Assembly (NCBI RefSeq): GCF_040409795.1
Contig: NZ_CP099571.1
Span: forward strand, 62,001 to 126,000
Direction of reading: 5' to 3'
Source: Polynucleobacter sp. MWH-UH19D
GTDB taxonomy: Bacteria > Pseudomonadota > Gammaproteobacteria > Burkholderiales > Burkholderiaceae
DNA: 64,000 bases
Both the position numbers and the translations under genes were made by a program. Shown here piece by piece: positions 48,701-57,923 of the stretch (positions are counted from its first letter, which is position 1; the number at the start of each line of letters is the position of its first letter). The notes under the pieces are model-generated. The model worked only from the letters and a program-made list of their open reading frames with translations, was not told where the DNA came from and ran no database searches.

Positions 48701-51148
48701 TTATTTGTATCTCAGCTTATTGATCTGATTAATTAAAAATGCCTCTAAGGCCTTAATTGGGCTCAAATCATAAAAAAGTTTATCTTTTGACTGTTTCGCT
48801 TTTAGTCTAATTGTTTGGTTGAATTTATGGTCTTGGACAAGTTTTACTACCAAGTCAATATAGCAATCCTCATCATTTGCAATAAGCTCATCAAGCCCCA
48901 TTCTTTTTAGTATTCCGCTGGCTAGCCTTCCCCGCATAAATAAACCTTCTCTGGTAACAATAGGTAAATCACACTCAATCGCCTGCATTGCAGTGTTAAA
49001 ACCTGAAAATCCAATAGTGTCTAAAAATACAGCGGCGATCTTGAAGAGTCCATAAAGCAATTCAGATGATTGCCACGGAATGAAATGAACATATTCTTCA
49101 AAGATTAGCCCCTCATCTTCAAACACTTTTTGTAATCTATTCTTAAATAGAATGGAAATTGCCCTTTCTTTATTGGTAAAAAAGATAAATTGACATTTAT
49201 TTAGGCGCTTGGCAATGGCCGTAAAGACCCAATCGAACTCTGGAGCATATTTAAAATGTGTTCCTGGGCAAATTAGGATTGGGTTTTCATAGGATAGGCC
49301 TAGCATGGGTAGGTCCGGGGTTTTTGGTGGGATATTTAAGCCTTTGTAGAAGCAGCCTAGGTTTGGCAGTTTAAGAAGTTTCTCTCTGTAATTGTGATCT
49401 GCATTTTCTGGCTCAAAATTTTCTGCTGAAACGTAGTAATCAATCGTTGGTAATCCTGTTGTTTCAGGGTGACCCCATAGGGAAATTTGAATTGGGCTTA
49501 AGCGTAGATTGGCTAACTGACATGTTAAAGGGTCCATGCCAATCTCTGGGTAAATAAGCGCATCAAGTTGAGCAATATTAATATCAGTAGCCCATTCTAT
49601 TAATGCGGCACTTTTTTGAGTAAAGCTTGTGGCTAGTGATTTTGCAGTTTCGGTTTCAGAGTCGCAAAAATTACTTAGATAAAAGATATGAATTTCAAAT
49701 TCTTCATGATTAAGATTCTCAACCAAACCTTTAACGATTGCGTTCCAAACGGAGTGGTTAAAAATGTGTTTACTAACGATCCCAACTCTAAATTTTTGTG
49801 ATGAATCAGGCGATACATTTTTTTGGAGAAGATTATTTTCGCTCTGCCAATAGCTCATAACTCGATAACAAATGTCTCCATACCTTGAAATTATTTGATT
49901 GTTATTAATTTCTTGATAGGCCAAAAAGAATGGTTGACGGAGACCAACAGCCTTGTAGGCATCTGGAATATTGCCTTCGTTCAGCCAAGAGCCCAAATTA
50001 TCCAATTCGAGGTTAAATTTAGCTCGAATGGAAGTTATTTCTTGATTGTTGGTTATTACGGGGGGGATGCAAGAAAATGCGAGGCACCATTTTGCCTCTG
50101 CATTTTTGGGGTCCAAAGATAAAGCCTTATGGAAATCAGAAATTGCCTGCTCTGTTTGACTCTGAGATTCAAAGCGATTTTGTAATTCGAAAAAGCTTCC
50201 GCGAGAAATGTAGAGAGCAGGCTTATCTGGAAATAATTTTATTGCCTTAGTAAGATCTTTAATAGCCTCTCCAAATTCTTTTAATTCCCCCTTGGCCAAC
50301 CCCCTTATGGCATAGATATCAACTAATTTTGGATTTAATTGAATTGCTTCATTGAAGTGCTCAATGGCTTTGGGGTAATTGTCGATCTCATAAAATGCAT
50401 GACCCATTTTGTAGTGGCATAGTGCATTATTGGGGTCAATCTCCGCAGCCTTGTGATAACAATTTAGTGCTTCATTTAGGCGGTGATTTGATTGGAGTGT
50501 TTGGGCGGTTTCAAGCCACGCACTTAAGTGATTTGGGTTAATTTTTAGGGAAACGTCAAAGCAGGTCAAAGCTTCATCTAAATGATTTTGTTCTCTTAAG
50601 ATGACGCCTTTAGCAAGCCAAGCTTCAAACAGGCTGGGTTTAAGTTTTAATGCATTTTCTATGAACGGAAGCGGGTCACAAATATTTAGCGCTTTAAGGC
50701 TTAGCCCCTTATTTAATAAAGCCTCAGGAAACTGCGGATTTATTTCAAGGGCTTTATCAAAGGCTTCCAAAGCATTTTGATGCCGATGAAGGGCGGTTAA
50801 ACTCATCCCAAAATTAACCCATGCCTCTGGGTTGGCTGGCATTAGTCTTGTTGCCTTCTCATGATGAAGTATGGCTTCTTGATGCTTGTTTGAATTTGCT
50901 AATGCTTTTGCAAGGTTATATTGCAGTGATGCGTCTTGAGGATTAAGGGCCGCAGCTTTTTTTAAGAACTTAGAGGCTTCTAGGTGATTTTCTTGAGATG
51001 CTTTAATTAAGCCAAGTATGTGAAGTGCAGGTAAATTATTTTTTTGGACTTGTAAGATCTTCTCTAGCAGCTTTTCAGCATATGCATAATCTCCTTTTTG
51101 AAAGGCCTGAATTGCCTGACCTAAAATCGAATCCAATGGCGTGCTCAT
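48701..51148 (-). CDS. TPR protein with divergent GT41 (SPINDLY/OGT-like) glycosyltransferase domain
   Basis: This 815-residue protein has about nine or ten TPR units at residues 1-352 and a linker. A GT41-type glycosyltransferase region starts near residue 452 (FRVGIVSKHIFNHSVW). Motifs corresponding to the OGT core are SLWGHPETTGLPTIDYYVS and LDTIGFSGFNTAMQAI, followed by RLASGILKRMGLDELI. GT41 enzymes transfer a sugar, often GlcNAc or glucose, to Ser/Thr or Asn of proteins. The usual core sequence GYPxxxGxxxxDY is changed to GHPETTGLPTIDY here. It is AT-rich compared with core genes and lies ten bases downstream of the TPR-GT9 gene. Confidence 0.82.
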   Translation of the reverse strand: MSTPLDSILGQAIQAFQKGDYAYAEKLLEKILQVQKNNLPALHILGLIKASQENHLEASKFLKKAAALNPQDASLQYNLAKALANSNKHQEAILHHEKATRLMPANPEAWVNFGMSLTALHRHQNALEAFDKALEINPQFPEALLNKGLSLKALNICDPLPFIENALKLKPSLFEAWLAKGVILREQNHLDEALTCFDVSLKINPNHLSAWLETAQTLQSNHRLNEALNCYHKAAEIDPNNALCHYKMGHAFYEIDNYPKAIEHFNEAIQLNPKLVDIYAIRGLAKGELKEFGEAIKDLTKAIKLFPDKPALYISRGSFFELQNRFESQSQTEQAISDFHKALSLDPKNAEAKWCLAFSCIPPVITNNQEITSIRAKFNLELDNLGSWLNEGNIPDAYKAVGLRQPFFLAYQEINNNQIISRYGDICYRVMSYWQSENNLLQKNVSPDSSQKFRVGIVSKHIFNHSVWNAIVKGLVENLNHEEFEIHIFYLSNFCDSETETAKSLATSFTQKSAALIEWATDINIAQLDALIYPEIGMDPLTCQLANLRLSPIQISLWGHPETTGLPTIDYYVSAENFEPENADHNYREKLLKLPNLGCFYKGLNIPPKTPDLPMLGLSYENPILICPGTHFKYAPEFDWVFTAIAKRLNKCQFIFFTNKERAISILFKNRLQKVFEDEGLIFEEYVHFIPWQSSELLYGLFKIAAVFLDTIGFSGFNTAMQAIECDLPIVTREGLFMRGRLASGILKRMGLDELIANDEDCYIDLVVKLVQDHKFNQTIRLKAKQSKDKLFYDLSPIKALEAFLINQINKLRYK

Positions 51149-51157
51149 AATTATTTT

Positions 51158-52966
51158 TTAGTTAAAGGATGCAATTTTTGTTTTTAGGTCTTGCATTACA
51201 GATTCAATTACATTTGCCCAATCATTTTTCCTTACCTGATTGTAAAGTCTGATTGTTGGATACCAGGGTGAATCGGTTTTATTTATTAACCAACGCCAGC
51301 AGGGTTCATAGCGATTCAAGATCCAAGTTGGCTTTCCCAGTGCAGCTGCAAGATGAGCTGTAGATGTATCGACTGAAATTACTAGGTCTAAATTTTCAAT
51401 AAAAGCAGCGGTGTCAGAAAAATCTTTCAGTTCAGATGCGTAGTTAATTAGATTATTTTTTGGCCAAAAAACTTCTTTATCTCTCAACAATTCTGACTCA
51501 GCAGGATCGCCTTTTTGTAAGCTGAAAAATGTCACCCTATCAAGATGTTGTAGGGTGGAGATTGTGCTTAAGGGAATATTTCTTTGTTCATTGATGGCGT
51601 GAAGCTCAGGCTGATTGGCTCTGAAACCACCACTCCAGACAAGCCCTACACGAAACTGATTAAATTCCTTTAATTTTTCGCTCCAAGCCTGACTTTTGGC
51701 CTTATCGGCAAAAATATACGGAGATTTATGGGGTATAGATTCAAGATCTGTTCTTAATAGCAGTGGGGCACTCATTAAGGGCAGCTGAAAATCGTAATCA
51801 TTTAAGTTTTCTGGTTCAACAACAATATTGATGTTTTGAGAAAGTGTCCTGATGGTTTGATGAAGTGTAAGTGGAGTAGCAAATGTAATATTTGCACCTA
51901 GCTTTTCAAGTTCCGGTATAAATCTGCAGAATTGAATGGTGTCTCCTAAGCCTTGTTCGGACCAAATCAGAATCTTTTTATTTTTTATATCCCCAATATT
52001 TGAGAGTCTTGGAAGCATGTTATAGGCTGTATTTAAGGGGCTATTTTCGATAAATGCACGTGCCTCAAAGTTTCTCCAGCCGTTGGTATAGTTACCAAGG
52101 GATAGCTCAACTAATGACTTATTCCATTGGGCCTGAAAATAGTTAGTTCGCAAGTCAATTGCCTTTTGATAGGCAAAAAGGGAGCCCTCATAATTTTTCA
52201 GCGCACTCAGTGTAATTGCCTTGTTGTACCAGGCCTCAGCGTATTGGGGATTTAGTGATATTGCATTCTCAAGCTGCTCTAGGGATGCCTGGTCTTGACC
52301 AAGCTCATGAAGTGAGCTGCCTTTATTAGACAAAGCTTCAACATAATTTGGATTGATTGCCAAGGCTTGATCATATAGCTTTAAAGCTTCCACATGTTGA
52401 TGAAGCGCGCTTAGTGTAATTCCTTTGTTCACCAGGAGTTTTGGGGAATGGGGTTGAATTTCTAGAGACCTTCTATGTAATAAAAGAGCTTCTCGATAGT
52501 TTTTAAGAGCATGCAATACAAGGCCTTTGTTTGACCATGCCTCTGCATAGTTTGGGTTTAGTAATATCGCTTTATCATGATGATTAAGTGCTTCCTCAAA
52601 TCGCTTAAGTTCATAAAGAACATTGCCTTTGTTTGACCATGCCTCTGCATAGTTTGGTTCAAATTTTGTTGCCTTAGAGTAGGCCTCAAGCGCTTTATCA
52701 AGATATCCCTGCTGGAAGTAAATATTTCCGAGATTGCTATATGCGATGCCGTTTTTCGGGAACGCACCTATAGAGCCATTTATAAATTTAATTGCTTGAT
52801 CAAAATTTCCCTGTTGAGCATGAATGACCCCCAAGAATCTTAAAGCGTGATGATTCTTGGGCTCAATTTTTAGGGTTTGCTCTAAAAAAGGTATGGCCTT
52901 ATTAAATTCAGCCATTTGTAAGGCTTCAATGGCTTTATTGAGCAGAAAAATAATTTTAGGGTCCAT
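51158..52966 (-). CDS. TPR protein with GT9-like (heptosyltransferase-type) C-terminal domain
   Basis: The 602-residue protein carries about eight TPRs at residues 1-300 with strongly repeated NYAEAWSNKGxVL units. A glycosyltransferase domain follows, with the nucleotide-sugar motif EQGLGDTIQFCRF near 337-349 and the C-terminal ISVDTSTAHLAAALGKPTW. That last motif is the D-TxxxHxAAAxGxPT pattern of GT9 heptosyltransferases. Fusion of TPRs to GT9-type domains is known in bacterial TPR proteins; the acceptor is unknown. It is the first gene of a leftward pair with the GT41 gene. Confidence 0.82.
   Translation of the reverse strand: MDPKIIFLLNKAIEALQMAEFNKAIPFLEQTLKIEPKNHHALRFLGVIHAQQGNFDQAIKFINGSIGAFPKNGIAYSNLGNIYFQQGYLDKALEAYSKATKFEPNYAEAWSNKGNVLYELKRFEEALNHHDKAILLNPNYAEAWSNKGLVLHALKNYREALLLHRRSLEIQPHSPKLLVNKGITLSALHQHVEALKLYDQALAINPNYVEALSNKGSSLHELGQDQASLEQLENAISLNPQYAEAWYNKAITLSALKNYEGSLFAYQKAIDLRTNYFQAQWNKSLVELSLGNYTNGWRNFEARAFIENSPLNTAYNMLPRLSNIGDIKNKKILIWSEQGLGDTIQFCRFIPELEKLGANITFATPLTLHQTIRTLSQNINIVVEPENLNDYDFQLPLMSAPLLLRTDLESIPHKSPYIFADKAKSQAWSEKLKEFNQFRVGLVWSGGFRANQPELHAINEQRNIPLSTISTLQHLDRVTFFSLQKGDPAESELLRDKEVFWPKNNLINYASELKDFSDTAAFIENLDLVISVDTSTAHLAAALGKPTWILNRYEPCWRWLINKTDSPWYPTIRLYNQVRKNDWANVIESVMQDLKTKIASFN
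52523..52657. repeat. Exact 33-bp direct repeat inside the TPR region
   Basis: The 33-base stretch at 52523-52555 recurs without change at 52625-52657, exactly 102 bases (one 34-residue TPR) away. It encodes PNYAEAWSNKG on the - strand. Identity at the DNA level, including synonymous positions, points to recent duplication or gene conversion between neighbouring repeat units. Confidence 0.85.
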
Positions 52967-53103
52967 TGCTATTGCCAGACAATTTAATTGTTCAAGTATA
53001 TATTCGAGTGTATATGTTTTGCCTTTACTTTAATTGCAGCATAAAAATGAAAGCAAATTGTTTATAGTCTTATGTATAAATTGGTGCGAATAAAAAGTTG
53101 CTA

Positions 53104-55293
53104 ATGAACCGCGAAGAGCTAAATCAACTACTGTCCTTGGCCGAGGTTTATTTCCTTGAAAAAAAGGCTCAGCTTGCAGAAGTAATTCTCCATAAAATCC
53201 TTTTGGCATACCCCAAACATTCTAGGGCGAATGAATTACTTGCTTATATTGCGGGCGGCACTGGTAATCTCGATAATTATTACGCATTGCTTAAACTTTC
53301 TTGCGAGTCAGATGAATGTACGCCAACTGCTCTTTATTATTACGGCTCCACAAGTTTGGAAAAGGGATGCCTTGCTGAGGCAATCAAAAGTCTTAAATCT
53401 TCCTTGGAAAAAGCGGGTGATTTTTTTGAGGGTCTTCATGACTTGGCTACTGCTCAAGCAATGGTTGGAGCAAAAAGTGAAGCCTTGCAAAACTACCAGA
53501 AGGCGCTAGCCTTGAATCAAAGCTCACCCGAGCTATTCTTTAACTTGGCAAGACTATATGATGATCTGGGAGAATTAACTCTATCTTTAAAAAATTATGA
53601 TGAGGCAATCAAGTTAAATTCGAATTACGTTGAGGCTTGGTGTAATAGAGGCATTGATTTGCGAAAAATGCTTCAGTTTCCTGAAGCAAAAAATTCATTT
53701 ACTAGAGCATTACAAATTAACCCAAATTTTGTGGACGCCTGGATAAGTAGGGGGCTTACGTTCAGTGAAATGGGTCATACAAGAGAGGCCTTAGATGATT
53801 ATGATCATGCTTTAAGACTTGATCCTAATAATGTAGTTGCTTTGGTTAATAAGGCATCGGTCCTGCATGATATAGGTCGTTATCAGGATTCTGTTCAAAC
53901 TTATGATCGAGCATTGGCTCTTAGTCCAGACCTTCCATATGCATTTTCTGAGCGATTCCATATAAAAATGAAAATTGCGCAGTGGGATGATTATACGGAA
54001 AGCCTAAACATGCTTTGTAACCAGGTTTCACATGAAGGCAGGCCCTCAACCCCCTTTGCCGTGGTTGTAGCATCACACTCTGAGCAAATGAATTTAGAGG
54101 CCGCCAAGAGATATGTCTCGGATAAATTTCCCGCTAATAATTTAAGGCCAAAATTTAAGCCGCCTATTTCTGGTGGGAGGGTGAGGGTCGGATATTTTTC
54201 AAACGACTACTTTAATCATGCAACCTCTTTCTTGATGGCAGAATTATTCGAGCTCCATAATCGCGACAAATTTGAGATATTTGCTTTCTCGTTTGGCGAA
54301 AAACGCGATGATGAAATGCATCAAAGGCTACAAAATGCATTCGATCACTTTATTGAGGTGGGTCATCTTTCTGACTCGGCGATTGCTGACTTATCGAGGC
54401 AAATGGCTATTGATATCGCGGTTGATATTAAGGGTTTTACCCGGGCTGCCCGGCCAGGAATTTTCGCAAATTACGCCGCCCCCATTCAGGTTAATTATCT
54501 TGGGTACCCTGCCAGCATGGGGGCTGAGTATATTGATTACATCATTGCTGATCCGGTGCTGATTCCAGAAGAAAATCAGAGATCTTTCTCAGAAAAAATT
54601 ATTTACATGCCAAATTCATACCAGGTAAATGATTCAAAGAGGGTGATCGCTGATGATGAATTCAAGCGCGCTGATTTTGACTTGCCATCTGATGCGTTTG
54701 TGTATTGTTGTTTCAACAACACTTATAAAATCACTCCAAATATTTTTGATAGCTGGATGAGGATTTTGAAATGTGTTCCTAATTCAGTTTTATGGCTTTT
54801 AGAGGACAACGCACTTGCAAAACAAAATATTCTTTTGGAGGCGAACAAAAGGGGCCTAGAAAAGGGGAGGATTATCTTTTCTACCAGAATGGATCTTCCA
54901 GGCCATTTAGCCCGCCACAAGTTGGCGGATGTTTTTTTGGATACCCTTCCTTGTTGTGCACACACTACGGCAAGTGATGCGCTATGGGCTGGATTACCCA
55001 TAGTTGCCCAGGTCGGCGCAACTTTTGCCGGAAGAGTATCGGCAAGCTTACTAAGGGCATTGGATATGCCTGAGCTAATTGTCGAATCTGGTGAGCATTA
55101 CGAGAGTTTGGCGATTCAACTTGGGCGCTCGCCTAATGATTTGCAAGCCTTAAGGGTAAAACTTAAAACTAATATTGAAAATAAGCCTCTTTTTAACACA
55201 GAATTGTTTATAAAAAATCTCGAGGCTGCTTACCTTTCCGTACTTGAGAGGAAATCAGCGCAATTAGCGCCGGATCATGTGTTCATCAATTAA
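53104..55293 (+). CDS. TPR protein with canonical GT41 (SPINDLY/OGT-type) glycosyltransferase domain
   Basis: The 729-residue product (from ATG 53104) has TPRs over about residues 1-290. The SPINDLY/OGT catalytic region begins near residue 355 (RVRVGYFSNDYFNHAT). It shows VDIKGFTRAARPGIFANYAAPIQVNYLGYPASMG, quoted by its key part NYLGYPASMGAEYIDYIIAD, then IYMPNSYQVNDSKR and the LDTLPCCAHTTASDALWAGLP motif. This is a complete GT41 core. It diverges from the TPR-GT9 gene across 137 AT-rich bases and converges on mscL. A TTG two codons upstream is a less likely start. Confidence 0.88.
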   Translation: MNREELNQLLSLAEVYFLEKKAQLAEVILHKILLAYPKHSRANELLAYIAGGTGNLDNYYALLKLSCESDECTPTALYYYGSTSLEKGCLAEAIKSLKSSLEKAGDFFEGLHDLATAQAMVGAKSEALQNYQKALALNQSSPELFFNLARLYDDLGELTLSLKNYDEAIKLNSNYVEAWCNRGIDLRKMLQFPEAKNSFTRALQINPNFVDAWISRGLTFSEMGHTREALDDYDHALRLDPNNVVALVNKASVLHDIGRYQDSVQTYDRALALSPDLPYAFSERFHIKMKIAQWDDYTESLNMLCNQVSHEGRPSTPFAVVVASHSEQMNLEAAKRYVSDKFPANNLRPKFKPPISGGRVRVGYFSNDYFNHATSFLMAELFELHNRDKFEIFAFSFGEKRDDEMHQRLQNAFDHFIEVGHLSDSAIADLSRQMAIDIAVDIKGFTRAARPGIFANYAAPIQVNYLGYPASMGAEYIDYIIADPVLIPEENQRSFSEKIIYMPNSYQVNDSKRVIADDEFKRADFDLPSDAFVYCCFNNTYKITPNIFDSWMRILKCVPNSVLWLLEDNALAKQNILLEANKRGLEKGRIIFSTRMDLPGHLARHKLADVFLDTLPCCAHTTASDALWAGLPIVAQVGATFAGRVSASLLRALDMPELIVESGEHYESLAIQLGRSPNDLQALRVKLKTNIENKPLFNTELFIKNLEAAYLSVLERKSAQLAPDHVFIN

Positions 55294-55318
55294 AGCGGAT
55301 CCTTTAGGCGAAATACCC

Positions 55319-55741
55319 TCATTTTTTTAAGCTATCACGGATCTCTCTTAGCAACACAACATCTTCTGGGGTTGGGGGTGCGGGAGGCGCGTCGATGATG
55401 CGAATCTTGTTTACAACTTGGACCATTTGAAAGATAACAAATGCGAGCAGGATAAAGTTGATCGAAATTGTAATGAAGTTGCCATACGCAAAGATGGGCA
55501 CCCCAGCTTTCTTGAGGGCATCGAAGGTTCTGGGCACACCCTCCGGAACGTGCCCCAAAACAATAAACAGGTTGGTAAAGTCAATGTGGCCTCCTAAAAG
55601 GGTCGAAATGACGGGCATCACGATGTCATTTACTAGGGAGTCAACGATCTTGCCAAAGGCTCCTCCAATAATTACGCCGACAGCTAAATCGATTACGTTT
55701 CCCTTGACTGCAAAGTCTCGAAATTCCTTTAAAACACCCAT
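55319..55741 (-). CDS. mscL: Large-conductance mechanosensitive channel
   Basis: MscL opens under membrane tension and protects from osmotic downshock. The 140-residue product has the N-terminal amphipathic helix [22 protein letters not shown], given by its family core [17 protein letters not shown]. Two membrane helices follow, and the cytoplasmic bundle ends [13 protein letters not shown]. It marks the return to common chromosomal genes after the TPR-glycosyltransferase block. Confidence 0.96.
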   Translation of the reverse strand: MGVLKEFRDFAVKGNVIDLAVGVIIGGAFGKIVDSLVNDIVMPVISTLLGGHIDFTNLFIVLGHVPEGVPRTFDALKKAGVPIFAYGNFITISINFILLAFVIFQMVQVVNKIRIIDAPPAPPTPEDVVLLREIRDSLKK

Positions 55742-55878
55742 AATTACTCCCTTTTTTGGATAAATAGCGATTAACCTGAGATTAACCCTATAACTTTCTT
55801 GCTTACCCTACTTTTTACTTTAAAATCCTACCTTTAAGCAATTTCCACCCATAAATACCCTTTTTAGGAATTTTGTAA

Positions 55879-56481
55879 ATGAGTGACAAGCCCTGTATGG
55901 ACAAGGATCGTCGTAATTGGCTGATCGCGACTTCCGCGGTTGGCGGCGTAGGTGCAGCAGCTGCCCTTTACCCCTTTGTAGATAGTTTTGAGCCATCTGA
56001 GCGTGCAAAAGCCGCTGGCGCAGCTGTTGAGATCGATATTACAGGCATGAAGCCTGATGAGATGCGTACTATTGAATGGCGTGGTAAGCCTGTATGGGTA
56101 ATTCGCCGAACCCCTGAGCAGGTGGCTGAGCTATCTAAGCTTGATGGTGAATTAGCTGATCCAAATTCTTTGCGTGACCCTTCTCAATTTACACCCCCTT
56201 ACGCTCAAAATCAGTGGCGCTCAATTAAGCCAGAGTACTTGGTAGTGGTGGGCATATGTACGCACTTGGGCTGTTCTCCAACCGCCAAATTTGAAGCAGG
56301 TCCACAACCATCTTTACCAAATACTTGGCCTGGCGGCTTCCTTTGCCCATGTCATGGCTCAACATTTGACATGGCGGGTCGCGTATACAAAAACAAACCA
56401 GCCCCAGATAACCTTGAAGTGCCGCCACATATGTATTTAAGCGATACCAAGATTCTGATCGGCGAAGATAAGAAGGCCTAA
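55879..56481 (+). CDS. petA: Ubiquinol-cytochrome c reductase Rieske iron-sulfur subunit
   Basis: PetA carries the 2Fe-2S cluster of the bc1 complex. The 200-residue product has a twin-arginine-type N-terminus (DKDRRNWLIATSAVGGVGAAAA) used as a membrane anchor. The Rieske box follows: CTHLGC (first Cys/His pair) and CPCHGSTFD (second pair). AGGAATTTTGTAA precedes the ATG. It begins petA-petB-petC. Confidence 0.96.
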   Translation: MSDKPCMDKDRRNWLIATSAVGGVGAAAALYPFVDSFEPSERAKAAGAAVEIDITGMKPDEMRTIEWRGKPVWVIRRTPEQVAELSKLDGELADPNSLRDPSQFTPPYAQNQWRSIKPEYLVVVGICTHLGCSPTAKFEAGPQPSLPNTWPGGFLCPCHGSTFDMAGRVYKNKPAPDNLEVPPHMYLSDTKILIGEDKKA

Positions 56482-56491
56482 GGAGAGATAA

Positions 56492-57892
56492 ATGGCATTT
56501 CAAGAAAAACAAGTTCCAGCTGATGCTCCTGTATCTCAAAAAGTATTGGCTTGGGTTGATTCCCGTTTCCCGCTGACATCTTCGATTAAGGCTCACTTAA
56601 CCGAATATTACGCACCGAAGAACCTTAATTTTTGGTACTTCTTTGGCTCTTTAGCTATTGTGGTGTTAGCGCTTCAAATCATTACCGGTATTTTCTTGGT
56701 AATGAACTACAAACCAGATGCTGCAAAAGCATTTGAGTCTGTTGAGTACATCATGCGTGAAGTGCCATGGGGTTGGTTGATTCGTTATCTCCACTCTACT
56801 GGCGCTTCCATGTTCTTCGTGGTGGTTTATTTGCATATGTTCCGCGGCCTGATCTATGGTTCTTATCGCAAGCCACGTGAGCTTATTTGGATCTTCGGTT
56901 GTGCGATTTTCCTGTGCTTAATGGGTGAAGCTTTCTTCGGTTACTTGCTCCCATGGGGTCAGATGTCTTATTGGGGCGCTCAAGTGATCGTGAACTTGTT
57001 CTCCGCAATTCCATTCATCGGTCCAGATCTTTCATTGTGGTTGCGTGGAGATTATGTTGTTGGTGATGCAACATTGAACCGCTTCTTTGCATTCCACGTA
57101 ATTGCCATTCCATTGGTATTGATTGGTTTGGTTGCTGCTCACATCATTGCTTTGCATGAAGTTGGCTCAAACAATCCCGATGGTGTTGAGATCAAAGAAA
57201 ATCTTGATGCGAATGGTCATCCAGTAGACGGTATCCCATTCCACCCTTACTACACTGTTCACGATGTATTTGGTTTAGGTGTGTTCTTGATGGTGTTTGC
57301 ATGTATCGTGTTTTTTGCTCCAGAAATGGGTGGTTATTTCCTTGAAGCAAACAACTTCATTCCTGCTAACCCATTACAAACACCTCCTCACATTGCGCCA
57401 GTTTGGTATTTCACACCTTTCTACTCAATGTTGCGTGCTACAACTTCAAACTTCCTGTTGCCTTTATGGATCTTCTTGGCAGTGATCTTGGGAATGTTTG
57501 CAAAGAGCACTAAAGACATTAAGCTGAAAGGCGTATGTGCTGCTATTGCTGTTATCTTGGCTGGCGGCTTCTACCTGTTTGATGCGAAGTTCTGGGGTGT
57601 TGTGATCATGGGTGGTTCGGTGGTGATCATGTTCTTCTTGCCTTGGCTTGATCAATCTCCTGTGAAATCGATTCGCTATCGTCCACAGTTCCATAAATAT
57701 ATTTATGGCGTATTTGTGGTGAGTTTCGTGATCTTGGGCTACTTAGGCATTCAGCCGCCGTCACCTGTATTTGAAAAGATTTCTCAGATTTGCACGATTT
57801 ACTATCTGGGCTTTTTCTTGGCAATGCCGTTTTGGAGCAAACTTGGTACATTCAAGCCAGTTCCAACACGCGTTACTTTTAAGTCTCATTAA
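56492..57892 (+). CDS. petB: Ubiquinol-cytochrome c reductase cytochrome b subunit
   Basis: Cytochrome b holds two haems and the Qo and Qi quinone sites. The 466-residue protein has the expected membrane helices. The haem-ligand histidines lie in LHSTGASMFFVVVYLHMFRG and in FFAFHVIAIPLVLIGLVAAHI (key parts RYLHSTGA, YLHMFRG, AFHVIAIP). The Qo-site region includes GYLLPWGQMSYW and the PEWY-like PVWYFTP. The PVW in place of PEW is a notable but known variation. It follows petA by ten bases. Confidence 0.95.
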   Translation: MAFQEKQVPADAPVSQKVLAWVDSRFPLTSSIKAHLTEYYAPKNLNFWYFFGSLAIVVLALQIITGIFLVMNYKPDAAKAFESVEYIMREVPWGWLIRYLHSTGASMFFVVVYLHMFRGLIYGSYRKPRELIWIFGCAIFLCLMGEAFFGYLLPWGQMSYWGAQVIVNLFSAIPFIGPDLSLWLRGDYVVGDATLNRFFAFHVIAIPLVLIGLVAAHIIALHEVGSNNPDGVEIKENLDANGHPVDGIPFHPYYTVHDVFGLGVFLMVFACIVFFAPEMGGYFLEANNFIPANPLQTPPHIAPVWYFTPFYSMLRATTSNFLLPLWIFLAVILGMFAKSTKDIKLKGVCAAIAVILAGGFYLFDAKFWGVVIMGGSVVIMFFLPWLDQSPVKSIRYRPQFHKYIYGVFVVSFVILGYLGIQPPSPVFEKISQICTIYYLGFFLAMPFWSKLGTFKPVPTRVTFKSH

Positions 57893-57923
57893 TTCAGATC
57901 CCAGAGAGAAATTAGGAACTAGT

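Noticed and set aside
52523..52657. Possible CRISPR-like direct repeats
   Set aside because: The repeats are TPR codons in frame at a 102-base spacing, with no spacer structure or cas genes. No CRISPR array was seen in the window.
56902..57500. PVW instead of PEW in the Qo region of cytochrome b as a sign of a non-functional bc1 complex
   Set aside because: This variation occurs in functional bacterial cytochromes b, and all haem ligands and partner subunits are intact.
57771..57923. Upstream extension of the cytochrome c1 frame into petB
   Set aside because: The added 51 residues lie in the petB coding region and would destroy the signal peptide. ATG 57924 fits the family.
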